A DNA stretch of 64,000 nucleotides from DATBLE01 sp963734065 (GCA_963734065.1 CAVTFN010000003.1:248001-312000); one strand, 5' to 3'. Counted from the first letter of the stretch, positions 1 to 9,600 are shown. Numbers and translations are program-made. The notes: generated by a model not told the origin, from the sequence alone.

Positions 1-27
1 CCCGATCAATATCCAGGAGCGCCATGA
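1..27 (+). CDS. C-terminal tail of an upstream gene, cut by the window edge
   Basis: Reading from base 1 gives the short open frame PDQYPGAP and then TGA at 25-27. That stop overlaps the ATG of the arsenate reductase gene in an ATGA junction, the usual layout of coupled genes in this genome. An ArsR-type repressor would be the usual partner here, but eight residues cannot identify a family. It could also be chance reading of a leader. Confidence 0.3.
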   Translation, partial: PDQYPGAP

Positions 28-656
28 TCAGCCAGACGCGCGATCCGGTCACCGAGCATCACGTCCGCCAGGCGGCGGAACGCCTCGCCGACGAGGTCAA
101 AGGTGTCTATTCCGAGCAGACGATCGAGCGCTACATCGCCGAGTCTCTCGACCTGCTCGGCGGCGCCAGGATCAACGTGTTCGTGCCAGTGCTCGCCCAT
201 CGCTTTGCCCGCGAGCGGCTTCGCGCGCTGGCGCAATCGGAAGGAGCGCTCGTGAAGGAACAGCCCGAGGTTCTGTTCGTCTGCGTCCACAACGCCGGCC
301 GCAGCCAGATGGCCGCGGGCCTGGTCAAGCTCCGCTCACACGGCCAAGTGCACGTCCGCTCGGCAGGCAGCGCACCCGGCCAGGAAATCAGCCCGGCCGT
401 GGTCGAAGCGATGGGCGAGATCGGCGTTGACCTGAGCGAGCAATTCCCGAAGCCGCTGACCGATGAGTTCGTCAAGGGCGCCGACGTCGTGATCACCATG
501 GGCTGTGGCGACGCCTGCCCGATCTACCCAGGCAAGCGCTATGAGGACTGGGAGCTCGACGATCCGGCCGGACAAGACCTGGAGACAGTGCGGCGGATCC
601 GCGACGCAATCGACGGCCGCGTCCAGGCGCTGATCGCTGAACTTCTGCCGAGTTGA
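24..656 (+). CDS. arsC: Arsenate reductase, LMW-PTP type with N-terminal three-helix domain
   Basis: Reduces arsenate to arsenite in the cytoplasm. Residues 1-75 form the helical extension common in actinobacterial ArsC proteins. From residue 82 the low-molecular-weight phosphatase fold begins, with the P-loop C-x5-R at Cys87-Arg93 (CVHNAGR). The two relay cysteines Cys161 and Cys165 (CGDAC) pass the disulfide to a thiol donor such as thioredoxin or mycoredoxin; which donor cannot be told from sequence. The ATG is preceded by CAGGAG. The stop overlaps the TTG start of an aquaporin gene by four bases, so the two are co-translated, which fits arsenate reduction coupled to arsenite exit. All catalytic residues are present. 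Confidence 0.92.
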   Translation: MISQTRDPVTEHHVRQAAERLADEVKGVYSEQTIERYIAESLDLLGGARINVFVPVLAHRFARERLRALAQSEGALVKEQPEVLFVCVHNAGRSQMAAGLVKLRSHGQVHVRSAGSAPGQEISPAVVEAMGEIGVDLSEQFPKPLTDEFVKGADVVITMGCGDACPIYPGKRYEDWELDDPAGQDLETVRRIRDAIDGRVQALIAELLPS

Positions 657-1339
657 CGAAGCCGCCCGAGCTCGTCCGCGCGCTCGTCGCCGAGGCTATC
701 GGTACCTTCGCGCTCGTCTTTGCGGGCTGCGGCGCGATCATGGTCGACGCAAAGACGCATCAGCTCGGCCACATCGGCGTGGCGATCAGCTTCGGACTGG
801 TGATCATGTTCGGGATCTACGCCGTCGGCCACATCAGCGGCGCGCACTTCAACGCCGCCGTGACCTTCGCCTTCGCGCTCACACGGCACTTCCCGTGGCC
901 GCGCGCTCTCGCCTACTGGAGCGCCCAATTCGTCGGCGCCATCAGCGCCGCGGCACTTCTTCGCTTCTCGCTCGGGAACATCGCCAACATCGGCGCGACA
1001 TACCCCAGCGGATCGAACGCGCAGTCGTTCCTCTGGGAGCTCGTGATGAGCGCCTTCCTGATGTTCGTGATCCTCGCAGTCGCAACCGACACCCGCGCAG
1101 TAGGAGAGGCAGCCGCGATCGCGATCGGCGGGACGATCGGCCTGGACGCCATGTTCGGCGGGCCGATCTCCGGGGCGTCGATGAACCCGATGCGCTCCCT
1201 CGGCCCGGGCATCGTCTCCGGGGATTTGCACGGGATCTGGATCTACCTCCTAGCACCGCTCGTCGGCGCCGCACTCGGTGGCGTCGCCTACCAGTTCGTC
1301 CGCGGCGAACAAACGAGGATTGCGTCAGCCGGCGACTAG
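653..1339 (+). CDS. Aquaporin (MIP family), probable arsenite/glycerol channel
   Basis: A six-helix MIP channel of 228 residues, the normal length for the family. The start is TTG inside a TTGA overlap with the arsC stop. The two pore half-helix motifs are altered: the first NPA is N67-A-A (HFNAAVTF) and the second is N178-P-M, followed by the conserved Arg181 (NPMRS). Co-transcription with arsC is known from Sinorhizobium, where AqpS lets arsenite leave the cell after ArsC acts. The same role is inferred here from position. An ordinary water or glycerol channel remains possible, as changed NPA boxes alone do not fix selectivity. Confidence 0.88.
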   Translation: MTKPPELVRALVAEAIGTFALVFAGCGAIMVDAKTHQLGHIGVAISFGLVIMFGIYAVGHISGAHFNAAVTFAFALTRHFPWPRALAYWSAQFVGAISAAALLRFSLGNIANIGATYPSGSNAQSFLWELVMSAFLMFVILAVATDTRAVGEAAAIAIGGTIGLDAMFGGPISGASMNPMRSLGPGIVSGDLHGIWIYLLAPLVGAALGGVAYQFVRGEQTRIASAGD

Positions 1340-1611
1340 TCAGACGCTGGAACACAGTCCTGGACGCCAGGCGAGCAGATCCCTCGACGGTTCCGGGGGT
1401 TTGAAGATGGCCAGTTAGGTCCACCTACTCGGGCACTCGCGGTGATGTCGGATGACCAGATCGCGGATCGAACTCAGTGGTGGAGAAGACCCGCTACGAT
1501 TCCGGTGCCGAGGCGGTTCCCTTGGGTGCCCATCTTCTCGCTTGCTCGCCTGACGGCGGAGCGCGTGAGGTCTCCCGTCTGGCGACCCAGACCCGACGGC
1601 AGGAGCAACCG
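1340..1611. other. Gap between aquaporin and the next gene
   Basis: No hairpin terminator with a T run, RNA gene or repeat was recognised. The plus-strand frame of the next gene stays open back to a GTG at 1477, so part of this gap could be its N-terminus. Confidence 0.3.
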
Positions 1612-2010
1612 CTGAATCCGCCCCGCAACTCTTACGTGGTGCATCACGAGCCCGAGGGTGACGCAGGGCCGCTGCTCGCCCCGTCGTGGCCGGACGTCGA
1701 GAAGGTGCTCGACGGGCTCGCCCGGGCGGGGGCGACGATCACGATCACGCCGACGTCGACGACCATGATCGGCGGCTACGAGTCCGGGCGCCGGGTGTTG
1801 CTGCAGTCGAGCAGCGGCCCGCGGTGGCTGGCGGTCGAAAGCATCCGCGAGTGTTGGGAGAGGTTCGAGGAGCTCGGCCGCATCGGCCGCTCCGACGTGC
1901 TCGAGCCGGGGCGCTGCTCCGGCTTCATGATCGCACTCTTCCGGCAGGTGCCCGGCGTCACCGAGGAGCGCGTGCGCGGCGACGTCTACCTGGTGCGCGA
2001 CACGTCGTGA
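1612..2010 (+). CDS. Hypothetical protein, family not recognised
   Basis: Soluble protein of about 132 residues with no signal peptide or membrane segment. It has a helical stretch WPDVEKVLDGLARAG followed by alternating strands around TITITPTSTTMIGG, and looks like a small alpha/beta domain. The start is uncertain: CTG at 1612 has AGGAG six bases upstream, GTG at 1636 is the first common start, and GTG at 1477 gives 177 residues. Its TGA is overlapped by a GTG of the next gene (GTGA at 2007-2010), so it is probably in an operon with the membrane protein that follows. No function can be assigned. Confidence 0.55.
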   Translation: MNPPRNSYVVHHEPEGDAGPLLAPSWPDVEKVLDGLARAGATITITPTSTTMIGGYESGRRVLLQSSSGPRWLAVESIRECWERFEELGRIGRSDVLEPGRCSGFMIALFRQVPGVTEERVRGDVYLVRDTS

Positions 2011-3005
2011 TCCGCATCGCCTCCCGGGCGGCAGGCGGGTCGTCCATGTCCCGGCGCCGGCTGGTTGCGAGCGTGGGCCTCGCGGCCCTCACCGTCGTCG
2101 CGGCGATCCTCGTCGGGCGCCGGCTGACACACTCGAGCTGGCCACTGGACCACGCCGAGCCGTGGCTCGCCGCAGCCGCGGCGCTTGCCTATCTCGGCAG
2201 CTTCTTCTTCCGGGCGCGCGCCTGGCACAGGCTGTTTCCGGCCGACGAGTGCCCGGGTCAGGCCAGGTGCCTGGCATCCGTGGGCGCCGCTGCCGCGAGC
2301 GGCGCGGTCCTTCCGTTCCGCCTCGACTATCTGATCAAGATCGGCGTGCTGCGCAAGCTCGGCGGCATTCGCGTCGGACTGGGGGCGATCGCCCTCTCGA
2401 TCGTCTCGCTCGGGATGATCGACGCGATCGCGATGCTGCCTCTGTCGATCTCGGCGACGGTCACCAGCAACTCGGTGCTCCGCGGCCCGCTGCTGGTCGT
2501 CGTCGCCTTCGGCATCGCGTGCTCGACCCTGCTCGTCGTCGGCAGGCGCCTGGCGAGCGTGCGCCTGCTCGGCCGCAGCCGCCGGCTGTGCGCGCTCGGC
2601 AATCATGTCGCGCTGCACACATCGCCGGGCGGGCGCAGAGACGCGGTTACCGCCTGGTTCTACCTCTTCGCCTGCTGGTCGGCCCGCGCCTTCGGAAGCG
2701 CCGCGCTCCTGAGCGCTCTCGGGCTCTCGTTCTCGCCGCAGACGGCATTGACGGTCATCTGTCTGAGCGCGGCGGCCGGAATCCTCCCGATCACGTCCGG
2801 TGGAGCAGTCGTCAACGCGGGAGCCGCGGCGGCGATCCTGCTCGCGCTCGGTGTCGCCAAAGACGTGGCGATCGACTTCTCGCTCGCCTCCGGCCTCCTG
2901 CTCGTGGTCAGCGCCGTCGCCGCTTCACTCTGCGGTGTGTTCGGGACGTACGCGGTGCGCCTGGCCGCCCTGCGCCGGCCGGCACACGCCGGTATCGCGG
3001 GCTGA
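2007..3005 (+). CDS. Flippase-like multi-pass membrane protein (AglD/MprF transmembrane-domain family)
   Basis: About 330 residues with eight or so hydrophobic segments and a pattern like the flippase domain of lysylphosphatidylglycerol synthases and AglD (UPF0104). The N-terminal helix follows RRRL, small-residue-rich helices occupy the middle, and a late GGAVVNAGAAAAILL segment matches the part of this family that is best conserved. The family is thought to move lipid-linked substrates; no substrate can be named. GTG at 2007 overlaps the previous stop, and ATG at 2046 after GCAGGCGGG is an equally good start. No synthase domain is attached. Confidence 0.72.
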   Translation: MIRIASRAAGGSSMSRRRLVASVGLAALTVVAAILVGRRLTHSSWPLDHAEPWLAAAAALAYLGSFFFRARAWHRLFPADECPGQARCLASVGAAAASGAVLPFRLDYLIKIGVLRKLGGIRVGLGAIALSIVSLGMIDAIAMLPLSISATVTSNSVLRGPLLVVVAFGIACSTLLVVGRRLASVRLLGRSRRLCALGNHVALHTSPGGRRDAVTAWFYLFACWSARAFGSAALLSALGLSFSPQTALTVICLSAAAGILPITSGGAVVNAGAAAAILLALGVAKDVAIDFSLASGLLLVVSAVAASLCGVFGTYAVRLAALRRPAHAGIAG

Positions 3006-3007
3006 CG

Positions 3008-3232
3008 CTAGGGACGCCGGGCGTCGAGAGGCCGGACGTCGGCCGCTTCGATGCCGAGCGTGCCGAACGCGATCGCGTACTCGACTCGTTGCCCTTCGCG
3101 CAGAGTCGCGCGGTGCCCGACGCTGCGCGGGCGGATCCAGATCTCTCCCGCATGGCGGTCCGGGGCGATGAAACCGAAGCCGTCCACGCTCAGAGCGGTC
3201 ACGGTACCCCGGTGCCTCTGCGTTCCGGTCAC
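3008..3232 (-). CDS. Divergent cold-shock-domain protein
   Basis: A 74-residue protein. The segment GTVTALSVDGFGFIAPDR corresponds to strands 1-3 of the cold-shock domain with the RNP1-like FGFI, and a later EGQRVEYAIAFG strand matches the C-terminal half. RNP2 is changed to EIWIRPRSV, where classical CspA has VFVHHS, so nucleic-acid binding may be weaker or different. The GTG start overlaps the TGA of the preceding small gene by four bases. It is the third gene of a minus-strand cluster headed by an ordinary cold-shock protein. Confidence 0.75.
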   Translation of the reverse strand: MTGTQRHRGTVTALSVDGFGFIAPDRHAGEIWIRPRSVGHRATLREGQRVEYAIAFGTLGIEAADVRPLDARRP

Positions 3233-3441
3233 TCGGCTGCCGTCTCGTTCGACGAGTACGACTGCTCCCAGCCGACGTTGACGAGCATCGCGCCGACCTC
3301 ACGGACGGCGATCGCGATCTCGAGCCCGATCTCGCGGATCGCCTCTGTCTCGCGGGCCGTCGAGCGGTTGCCGCGGAGCTCCGTCAACAGGCCCTCGAGG
3401 CGTTCGATCTCCTCGTAGTTGCGCTGCTCGGGACTTGCCAC
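3229..3441 (-). CDS. Small conserved protein of unknown function (paralogue at 18400-18642)
   Basis: Seventy residues from a GTG with AAAGGA about ten bases upstream. It is mostly helical: EQRNYEEIERLEGLL, then a basic loop, then AIREIGLEIAIAVREVG ending in MLVNVG. There is no signal peptide. A second copy in this window shares most of these residues, including the core AIAVREVGAML, so it is a real family. It lies between a cold-shock protein and a cold-shock-like protein and overlaps the latter, which suggests a role in stress or RNA handling. The name and fold are not recognised. Confidence 0.7.
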   Translation of the reverse strand: MASPEQRNYEEIERLEGLLTELRGNRSTARETEAIREIGLEIAIAVREVGAMLVNVGWEQSYSSNETAAE

Positions 3442-3515
3442 GTGACCGTCCTTTCCTCTCGCGGCTGGGACGTGGGCAGCCCGGGCCGGCAACCGACCCG
3501 GGCCACTGGGCGGCG

Positions 3516-3722
3516 CTACGCCACCGGGACGACGTTCGCCGCCTCGGGGCCCTTCGCACCCTCGCGCTGCTCGTACTCGACGCGCGCGCCCTCGCTGAGC
3601 GACTTGTAGCCGTCGCCCGCGATGCTCGAGTGATGGACGAACACGTCCTTCGAGCCGTCGGCAGGGGTGATGAAGCCGTACCCCTTCGCGTCGTTGAACC
3701 ATTTCACGGTTCCGTTAGCCAT
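3516..3722 (-). CDS. cspA: Cold shock protein, CspA family
   Basis: A 68-residue single-domain RNA/DNA chaperone. MANGTVKWFN opens strand 1, with RNP1 KGYGFI and RNP2 VFVHHS intact, and it ends EAANVVPV as is usual for the family. The chosen ATG has a strong GGGAGGTG site eight bases upstream; the longer open frame upstream lacks any Csp similarity. It heads a minus-strand cluster with the two small genes that follow, 74 bases apart. Expression of such genes often depends on a structured 5' leader, but none was defined here. Confidence 0.95.
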   Translation of the reverse strand: MANGTVKWFNDAKGYGFITPADGSKDVFVHHSSIAGDGYKSLSEGARVEYEQREGAKGPEAANVVPVA

Positions 3723-3842
3723 AGAAACACCTCCCTTACTCCTGGTGAACTGGTAGGAAGGCGCTTCGCGCAGACCGGACCTGTTCTTCGTTGTGCCCAC
3801 GGTAGCAGGCACGGGCGGATCCGGCCCGGGACGCCGACGGCT

Positions 3843-4586
3843 CTAGCCGCGGCCGATGTACGGCATCGTCGTCGCCATGACCGTCATGAACTGGACGTTG
3901 GCGTCGAGCGGCAGCGTCGCCATGTAGACGACCGCACGGCCGACGTGCTCGACGTCGATCGTCGGCTCGGACCGGGTCGTTCCGTCGGGTTGGAGCGCTC
4001 CCGCGGTGCGGAACCGCTCGGTCAAATCGGTCGCGGCGTTGCCGATGTCGATCTGGCCACAAGCGATGTCGAACGCTCGACCGTCGAGCGACGTGGATCT
4101 GGTCAGCCCGGTGACGGCGTGCTTGGTGGCGGTGTAGGCGGCGGAGTTCGGGCGCGGGACGCTTGCGGAGATCGATCCGTTGTTGATGATCCGCCCGCCG
4201 CGAGGGCTCTGCCGTTTCATCAGCCCGAACGCGTGCTGCGTGCAGAGGAACGTTCCCGTCAGGTTGGTGTCGACAACGGCGCGCCAGTCGTCGAACGCGA
4301 GCTCTTCCAGCGGCACACCCGGGGCGCCGATCCCCGCGTTGTTGAAGAGCAGGTCGAGACGGCTGAACCGCTCGTCGATCTCGTCGAACAACCGGGCGAC
4401 CTGCTCGGGGTCCCGGACGTCGCAGGCGATCGCGACCGCGCCGTTTCCCGCCGCCGCTGCGGCCTCCTCGAGCGGTTTCAGTCGACGGCCGGCCAGCACG
4501 ACCGTGAAGCCTGCGTCCGCCAGCGCGATGCTCGCCGCCCGGCCGATGCCGCTGCCGGCCCCGGTGACGAGGGCGACCCGAGTCAC
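3843..4586 (-). CDS. Short-chain dehydrogenase/reductase (SDR)
   Basis: Classical SDR of 247 residues. The cofactor motif TGAGSGIG is at the N-terminus and NNAG follows strand 4. The catalytic set is Ser in NNGSIS, then Y-x3-K in AAYTATKHAV. The acidic residue after strand 2 is replaced by Arg-Arg (AGRRLKPL), which favours NADP(H) over NAD(H). The substrate is unknown. The gene stands alone on the minus strand, divergent from a DUF1348 gene. Confidence 0.9.
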   Translation of the reverse strand: MTRVALVTGAGSGIGRAASIALADAGFTVVLAGRRLKPLEEAAAAAGNGAVAIACDVRDPEQVARLFDEIDERFSRLDLLFNNAGIGAPGVPLEELAFDDWRAVVDTNLTGTFLCTQHAFGLMKRQSPRGGRIINNGSISASVPRPNSAAYTATKHAVTGLTRSTSLDGRAFDIACGQIDIGNAATDLTERFRTAGALQPDGTTRSEPTIDVEHVGRAVVYMATLPLDANVQFMTVMATTMPYIGRG

Positions 4587-4662
4587 GGCTGGACGCTACC
4601 GCAGATCGTGCAGTGCAAGCCGGCACCGCCGTCCACAGCGGACACGACTACTGTTCCCGACC

Positions 4663-5082
4663 ATGAACGAGGCCGAGATCAAACCACCCGTCCCGCCCTT
4701 CACCGAGGAGACTGCACTGCAGAAGGTGCAGGCGGCCGAAGATGCCTGGAACACTCGCGATCCGGAGCGCGTCGCGCTCGCGTACACGCGAGACTCGAAA
4801 TGGCGGAACCGCGACGAGTTCTTCCAGGGACGCGACGCCATCATCGACTTCCTGCAGCGGAAGTGGAGCCGCGAGCTCGACTACCGGCTGAGGAAGGAGC
4901 TCTGGTGCTTCAGCGGCAACCGCATCTCCGTCCGCTTCGAGTACGAGTCCCGCGACCGCGACGGCCAATGGTGGCGAAGCCATGGGAACGAACATTGGGA
5001 GTTCGACGACAACGGGCTGATGCAACGCCGCGATGCCAGCATCAACGACTACGAGATCGATCTCGAAGACCGACGTATCTGA
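4663..5082 (+). CDS. DUF1348 / NTF2-like family protein
   Basis: A 139-residue cone-shaped NTF2-like (SnoaL-like) protein. It carries the family hallmarks: PPFTEETALQKVQAAEDAWN at the N-terminus, AYTRDSKWRNR, then LDYRLRKELW and NRISVRFEYE, and finally GNEHWEFDDNGLM. The family is widespread and its reaction is not established; members bind small ligands in the cone. The protein ends about 15 residues before the usual C-terminus. It is divergent from the SDR gene, with 76 bases between the starts. Confidence 0.85.
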   Translation: MNEAEIKPPVPPFTEETALQKVQAAEDAWNTRDPERVALAYTRDSKWRNRDEFFQGRDAIIDFLQRKWSRELDYRLRKELWCFSGNRISVRFEYESRDRDGQWWRSHGNEHWEFDDNGLMQRRDASINDYEIDLEDRRI

Positions 5083-5122
5083 CCCGCCAGGGCAGCCGCT
5101 CGTTCTCCGCTAAGGTCGCGTC

Positions 5123-5980
5123 GTGACCAGGGCCGTGATCGTCTTCCTGGCGTTGACTGCTGTTCTGGTGCAGTCCGAGCCGGCCGCCGCGTCCCAGTTG
5201 GTCGGCGTGAACGCGAGCGGCGTGAGCCTCACCGCCGACGGTTCGGGACGGGCACTGGTCAGCTTCCGTAGCGGCGGCTCCACTCATCGCGTGCTTGCCT
5301 GGGGCGCGGTCGACGCGCGACCGCCGTCCCGAACGGTGCCGCAGGTCGAGTTCAAGCTCGATACGCGTGGCGGCTCGGTGCGCAACTCCTGCACCCCGGT
5401 GCGGCTTCCGCTCGCGTGGTTCGTGGCCGCCTGCCGCGCCTCTGACGGCTCGTACTGGGGCCTCCAGAGCTGGCAGCGGCTGCTTCCCAACGGCGGCGCC
5501 CGGCCGTCGAGCCAGCAAGCCGTCCGGGAGCTTCGCCTGTCCCACTGGACCGGGGAAACGGCGGAGCTCACCGTCCGCTTCGGCTGGTCCTATCATCGCT
5601 ACCTGCAGCTGTACGGCGTCTACCGGTACCGGGGTGCGCCGGTCTTCGGCTATCGCGTCGCAAGCGGCGTCCCACTCGACGGCTACGGACGCAACGTCTA
5701 TGTCGATGCGCACGACTCGGACGTCGGCGGGGGCTGGAAACGCGTGAACAGCTTCCTCGCCCACTCGCCGCTCGGCGGCTTCTGTTACGGCTTCTACCCG
5801 CACGGCGGTCACCTGGGTGTCGGTCGGGTGCTGCGGGCGACGGTCATCGGCCCCGGAGTGACGCCGGACGTGATGTGGCAGGGGAGCCCGCCCGGCGCCT
5901 ACAGCGCCGACGGCGATCGTGCCGCGGACGCCGACCTGGCCGCCCTTCTCCGCGGCGATCCGCTCTGCCGGCCGAACTGA
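5123..5980 (+). CDS. Secreted protein of unknown function
   Basis: The 285-residue product starts at GTG with a signal peptide: TRAVIVFLALTAVLV, cleavage likely after AAAS near residue 24. The mature part is rich in aromatic residues and glycine, with several Cys (C90, C105, the FCYGF segment and the final LCRPN) that could form disulfides. No membrane anchor or lipobox is seen. I recall similar secreted proteins from Thermoleophilia genomes but no named domain. It is monocistronic, ending 19 bases before a convergent gene. Confidence 0.75.
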   Translation: MTRAVIVFLALTAVLVQSEPAAASQLVGVNASGVSLTADGSGRALVSFRSGGSTHRVLAWGAVDARPPSRTVPQVEFKLDTRGGSVRNSCTPVRLPLAWFVAACRASDGSYWGLQSWQRLLPNGGARPSSQQAVRELRLSHWTGETAELTVRFGWSYHRYLQLYGVYRYRGAPVFGYRVASGVPLDGYGRNVYVDAHDSDVGGGWKRVNSFLAHSPLGGFCYGFYPHGGHLGVGRVLRATVIGPGVTPDVMWQGSPPGAYSADGDRAADADLAALLRGDPLCRPN

Positions 5981-5999
5981 GCCGGGCCGGAAGGGCGCT

Positions 6000-6494
6000 T
6001 CAGCCGATCACGTACTGAAGTCCGACCTGGGTCTCGAGCGTGGCGCTGGCGGCGTGGAGCGAGACCGACCACGTCCGGTCGCCCACGATTCCGTCGGCGC
6101 TGACACCGCCCCAGGCCTGGAAGGCTTCCACCGACGCCCGCGTGTGCGGCCCGAATACGCCGTCGATCCCCTGCGGCGTGGTGTTCCACTGTCCCGAGGC
6201 GCCGTTGGTGAGCACCGTCTGAAGACTGCGAACGACGTCGCCTGTCGAGCCCTCTTTCAGAAGCGGCATCGGGCCTCCGTCGGGCAGCGCGCTCCACGTC
6301 AGCGGCCCGACGATGCCGTCGGCAGTCAGTCCGGCGCCCTGCTGGAACTCCTTCACTGCCGCCTCCGTCGCCGGCCCGAACACTCCGTCGACGACGAGGC
6401 CGAGATTCGGCGTGCGCCGCAAAGCGCGCTGTAGCCGTCGTACCGCACCGCCGGTCGCACCGGCACTGATCGTGGGCTGACCCGGATTAGGCAT
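6000..6494 (-). CDS. Protein with two peptidoglycan-binding domains
   Basis: A 164-residue protein made of two PG_binding_1 repeats (residues about 10-70 and 85-150). Each has the family pattern of VRRLQRAL or VRSLQTVL, then a gap, VDGVFGPATEAAVKEFQ or IDGVFGPHTRASVEAFQ, and DGIVGPLTW or DGIVGDRTW. There is no catalytic domain and no visible signal peptide from the ATG at 6494, which has GGGGAG just upstream. A longer open frame to 6617 does not look like coding sequence. It probably binds cell-wall glycan, or is a structural module used with other proteins. Confidence 0.85.
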   Translation of the reverse strand: MPNPGQPTISAGATGGAVRRLQRALRRTPNLGLVVDGVFGPATEAAVKEFQQGAGLTADGIVGPLTWSALPDGGPMPLLKEGSTGDVVRSLQTVLTNGASGQWNTTPQGIDGVFGPHTRASVEAFQAWGGVSADGIVGDRTWSVSLHAASATLETQVGLQYVIG

Positions 6495-6624
6495 GTCCAC
6501 TCCCCCCTCGACGGCGAGTCCACGGTTCACGTGAACTCGATCTCTCCACTGGTTCGTAGACGCCCCGCGTCGTCGGAATCTTCCGCTCCTATCGGCGACC
6601 GGCGAACGCTGCCACACTTGTCAC

Positions 6625-9600
6625 ATGCCGGCCTGTCCCGCCTGCGGCGAGGGGAACCCGGAGCACGCGCGGTTCTGCCATGCCTGCGGCTCGTCGCTCC
6701 TGGCGCCCGATCGTGAGTCGCGCCGGCGGGTCACCGTCCTCTTCTGCGACCTGGCCGACTCGACCGCGATGGGTGAACGGCTCGATCCGGAGGTGCTCCG
6801 CCGGGTGCTGTCCCGGTACTACGACACGGCCAGGGGCGCGGTCGAGCAGTACGGCGGCGTGGTCGAGAAGTTCGTCGGCGACGCGGTCATGGCCGTCTTC
6901 GGCGTGCCGGTGCTGCACGAAGACGACGCCCTTCGCGCCGTGCGTGCCGCAGCCGCGCTGCGCGAGCGAACCGGCAACCTCAACGACGAGCTCGAGCGCG
7001 AGTACGGGGCACGGTTGACGCTCCGGATCGGAGTGAACACGGGGGAGGTGATCACCGGAACCGAAGACCGGCTCGCCGTCGGCGATGCGGTCAACGTCGC
7101 CGCTCGCCTGGAGCAGTCCGCGGGGCCGAACGAGATCCTGCTCGGATCGGAAACGTTCACGCTCGTGCGAACCGCGGTGATTGCAGACTCCGTCGAGCCG
7201 CTGACCGTGAAGGGCAAGAGCGAACCGCTGTCGGCGTGGCGGCTCGTCAGCGTGCACCCGGAGAGCCGCCTCGGCCGGCATTTCAACGTGCCGATGATCG
7301 GTCGCGGGCAGGAGCTCCGCCGGCTCCTCGACAGCTTCGAGCGCGCCCGGCGCGACCGCCGCTGCGAGCTGATCACGATCCTCGGCCCCGCGGGCGTCGG
7401 CAAGTCCCGGCTCGCCCACGAGTTCCTGGCGTCGCTCGACTGGCCGGCTGTGGTTCGCGGCCGCTGCATTCCGTACGGCGACGGGATCACCTACCTGCCG
7501 GTTATCGAGATCGTGCGACAGCTGGAGTCCCGGCTCGCGGAGCTCGAGCTCGACCTGCAGGTGGTCGCGACGCTGCGGAGCCTGCTCGACGCCGGCGACA
7601 GCGTCCACTCGACCGAAGAGATCTCGTTCGCGGTTCGCAGGCTGCTCGAGGCGGCCGCCCGCGCACAGCCGCTCGTCTGTGTCGTCGACGACATCCAGTG
7701 GGGCGAGCCCGCCCTCCTCGAGCTCCTCGAGCAGCTGGCGGTTCTGTCCCACGAGGCGCCCCTTGTTCTTTGCTGCATCGCACGACCGGATCTGATGGAG
7801 CGGCGCCCGGACTGGATCGGCGCGCACAGCGAGGCGACGACGGTCGTGCTCGAGCCCCTGTCCGCAGACGAGACGGGCGAGCTGATCGAGCACCTCGCCG
7901 GAGACGATCCGCTCGCCGAACGCCTGATGCAGCGCGTTCGGGAAGCGGCCGAGGGAAACCCGCTCTTCGTGGAAGAGATGGTCGCGTTCCTCCGGGATGC
8001 GCCGGCGGGGGAGGTGACGGTCCCTGGGACGATCGCGGCCCTGCTCAGCGCCAGGCTCGACCAGCTCGAGCCGGACGAGCGCGCGGTGCTGCAGCGGGCC
8101 GCCGTCGAGGGTCGCGTGTTCCATCGCGGCGCCGTCCAGGCACTGGGTCCGGACGAGGCTCAGGTCGGTGCGTCCCTGACGGCGCTGGTGCGCAAGGAGC
8201 TCATCCGCCCGGATCGTCCCCAGTTCGCGGGAGAGGACGCCTTTCGCTTCCGCCACCTGCTGATCCGCGACGCGGCCTACGACTCGCTGCCGAAGGAAGC
8301 GCGGGCGCAGCTGCACGAGCGACTCGCCGACTGGCTCGAACAGCGCCGTTCCGAGCTCGCCGAGATCGACGAGCTCGTCGGGCACCATCTCGAGCAGGCC
8401 CACGCTTATCGCGTCGAGCTCCGGCCGGTCGACGACCACGCGCGCCGGCTTGCACTCCGCGCGAGCGAGGTTCTGTCGGGAGCCGGCTCACGAGCGCTGG
8501 GCCGCAACGACGTCGGCGCTGCGGTGAAGCTCCTCGGGCGCGCACTCGCCTTGCGCGACGAGGACGACCCCAACGTGGCGCTCAGGCTCGATCTCGGTCA
8601 GGCCCTATTCGTGTCCGGAGATCTCGGTGCAGCCGGCGAGACGGCGCGCGACGCGGCAGTCCGCGCCGCCGCGGCCCGGGACGAAGCGGGCGAGCTGCGT
8701 GCGCGGCTCCTGGCCGCCCGGGTAGCAGCGCAGACGCCGAGCGAGGACACCGACGGCGGAGGACCGAGCGTCGACTTGCTCGCCGTCGCGGAGGAGGCCC
8801 GGTCCGTCTTCGCTCGCGCCGGCGACGAGCTCGGGCTCGCCGAGGCGTGGTTCGCGACGGCCTGGGCCGAGCTGATCCGTTGCCGCTGGGCGGCGATGCT
8901 CGATGCGAGCAGGCACGCGCTCGAGCACGCGCGCCGCGGCGGCTCTGCGCGCTGGGAAGGAGAGCTCCCGGTCTGGCAGGGCACCGCCATGTTCTTCGGC
9001 CCGACTCCCGCCGATGAGGCCCTTCGCTGGTTCGAGGAGCAGCAGGCCCAGCATCCGGTGTCCCTCACCCAGCACGCGATCCTCGAGGCGATGCGCGGGA
9101 ATTTCGACAGAGCGCGCACATTCGCGGCCTCGGCGGACGCGGCCGCCGCGGAGCTCGGACAGAAGCTCTGGCTCGCAGCCGGCGGCATGTATCTCTGGGA
9201 GATCGAGATGCTCGCGGGCGACCTCTCTGCCGCCGAGCGCGCGGTCCGGCGCAGCTGCGAGCTCCTGGGGGAACTGGGCGAGGTCGGACATCGCTCGACG
9301 GCCGCCGGTCAGCTGGCCGCATCGCTCTACGCGCTCGCGCGTCTCGACGAGGCCTACGAGTGGACGGAAACCGCCCAGGGGCTCGCGCCGAAGGGCGACG
9401 TCTCGTCCCAGATGCTCTGGCGACAGGTCCGGGCTCGAGTCCTCGCTCGTCGCGGCGACCACGCGACGGCGGAGGAGCTCGGCCGCGAAGCGGTGGTCCT
9501 CGCGGAGGCGACGGACATGCTCAACTACCACGGGAACGCCCTTGCCGACCTCGGAGAGATCTACGTGGCCGCCGGGCGCGCCGGCGAGGGCCGTGCGCAC

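Noticed and set aside
6589..8439. 616-codon minus-strand frame inside the cyclase gene
   Set aside because: The plus strand carries all cyclase and Walker motifs; the minus frame has no recognisable domain and follows codon-position GC bias.
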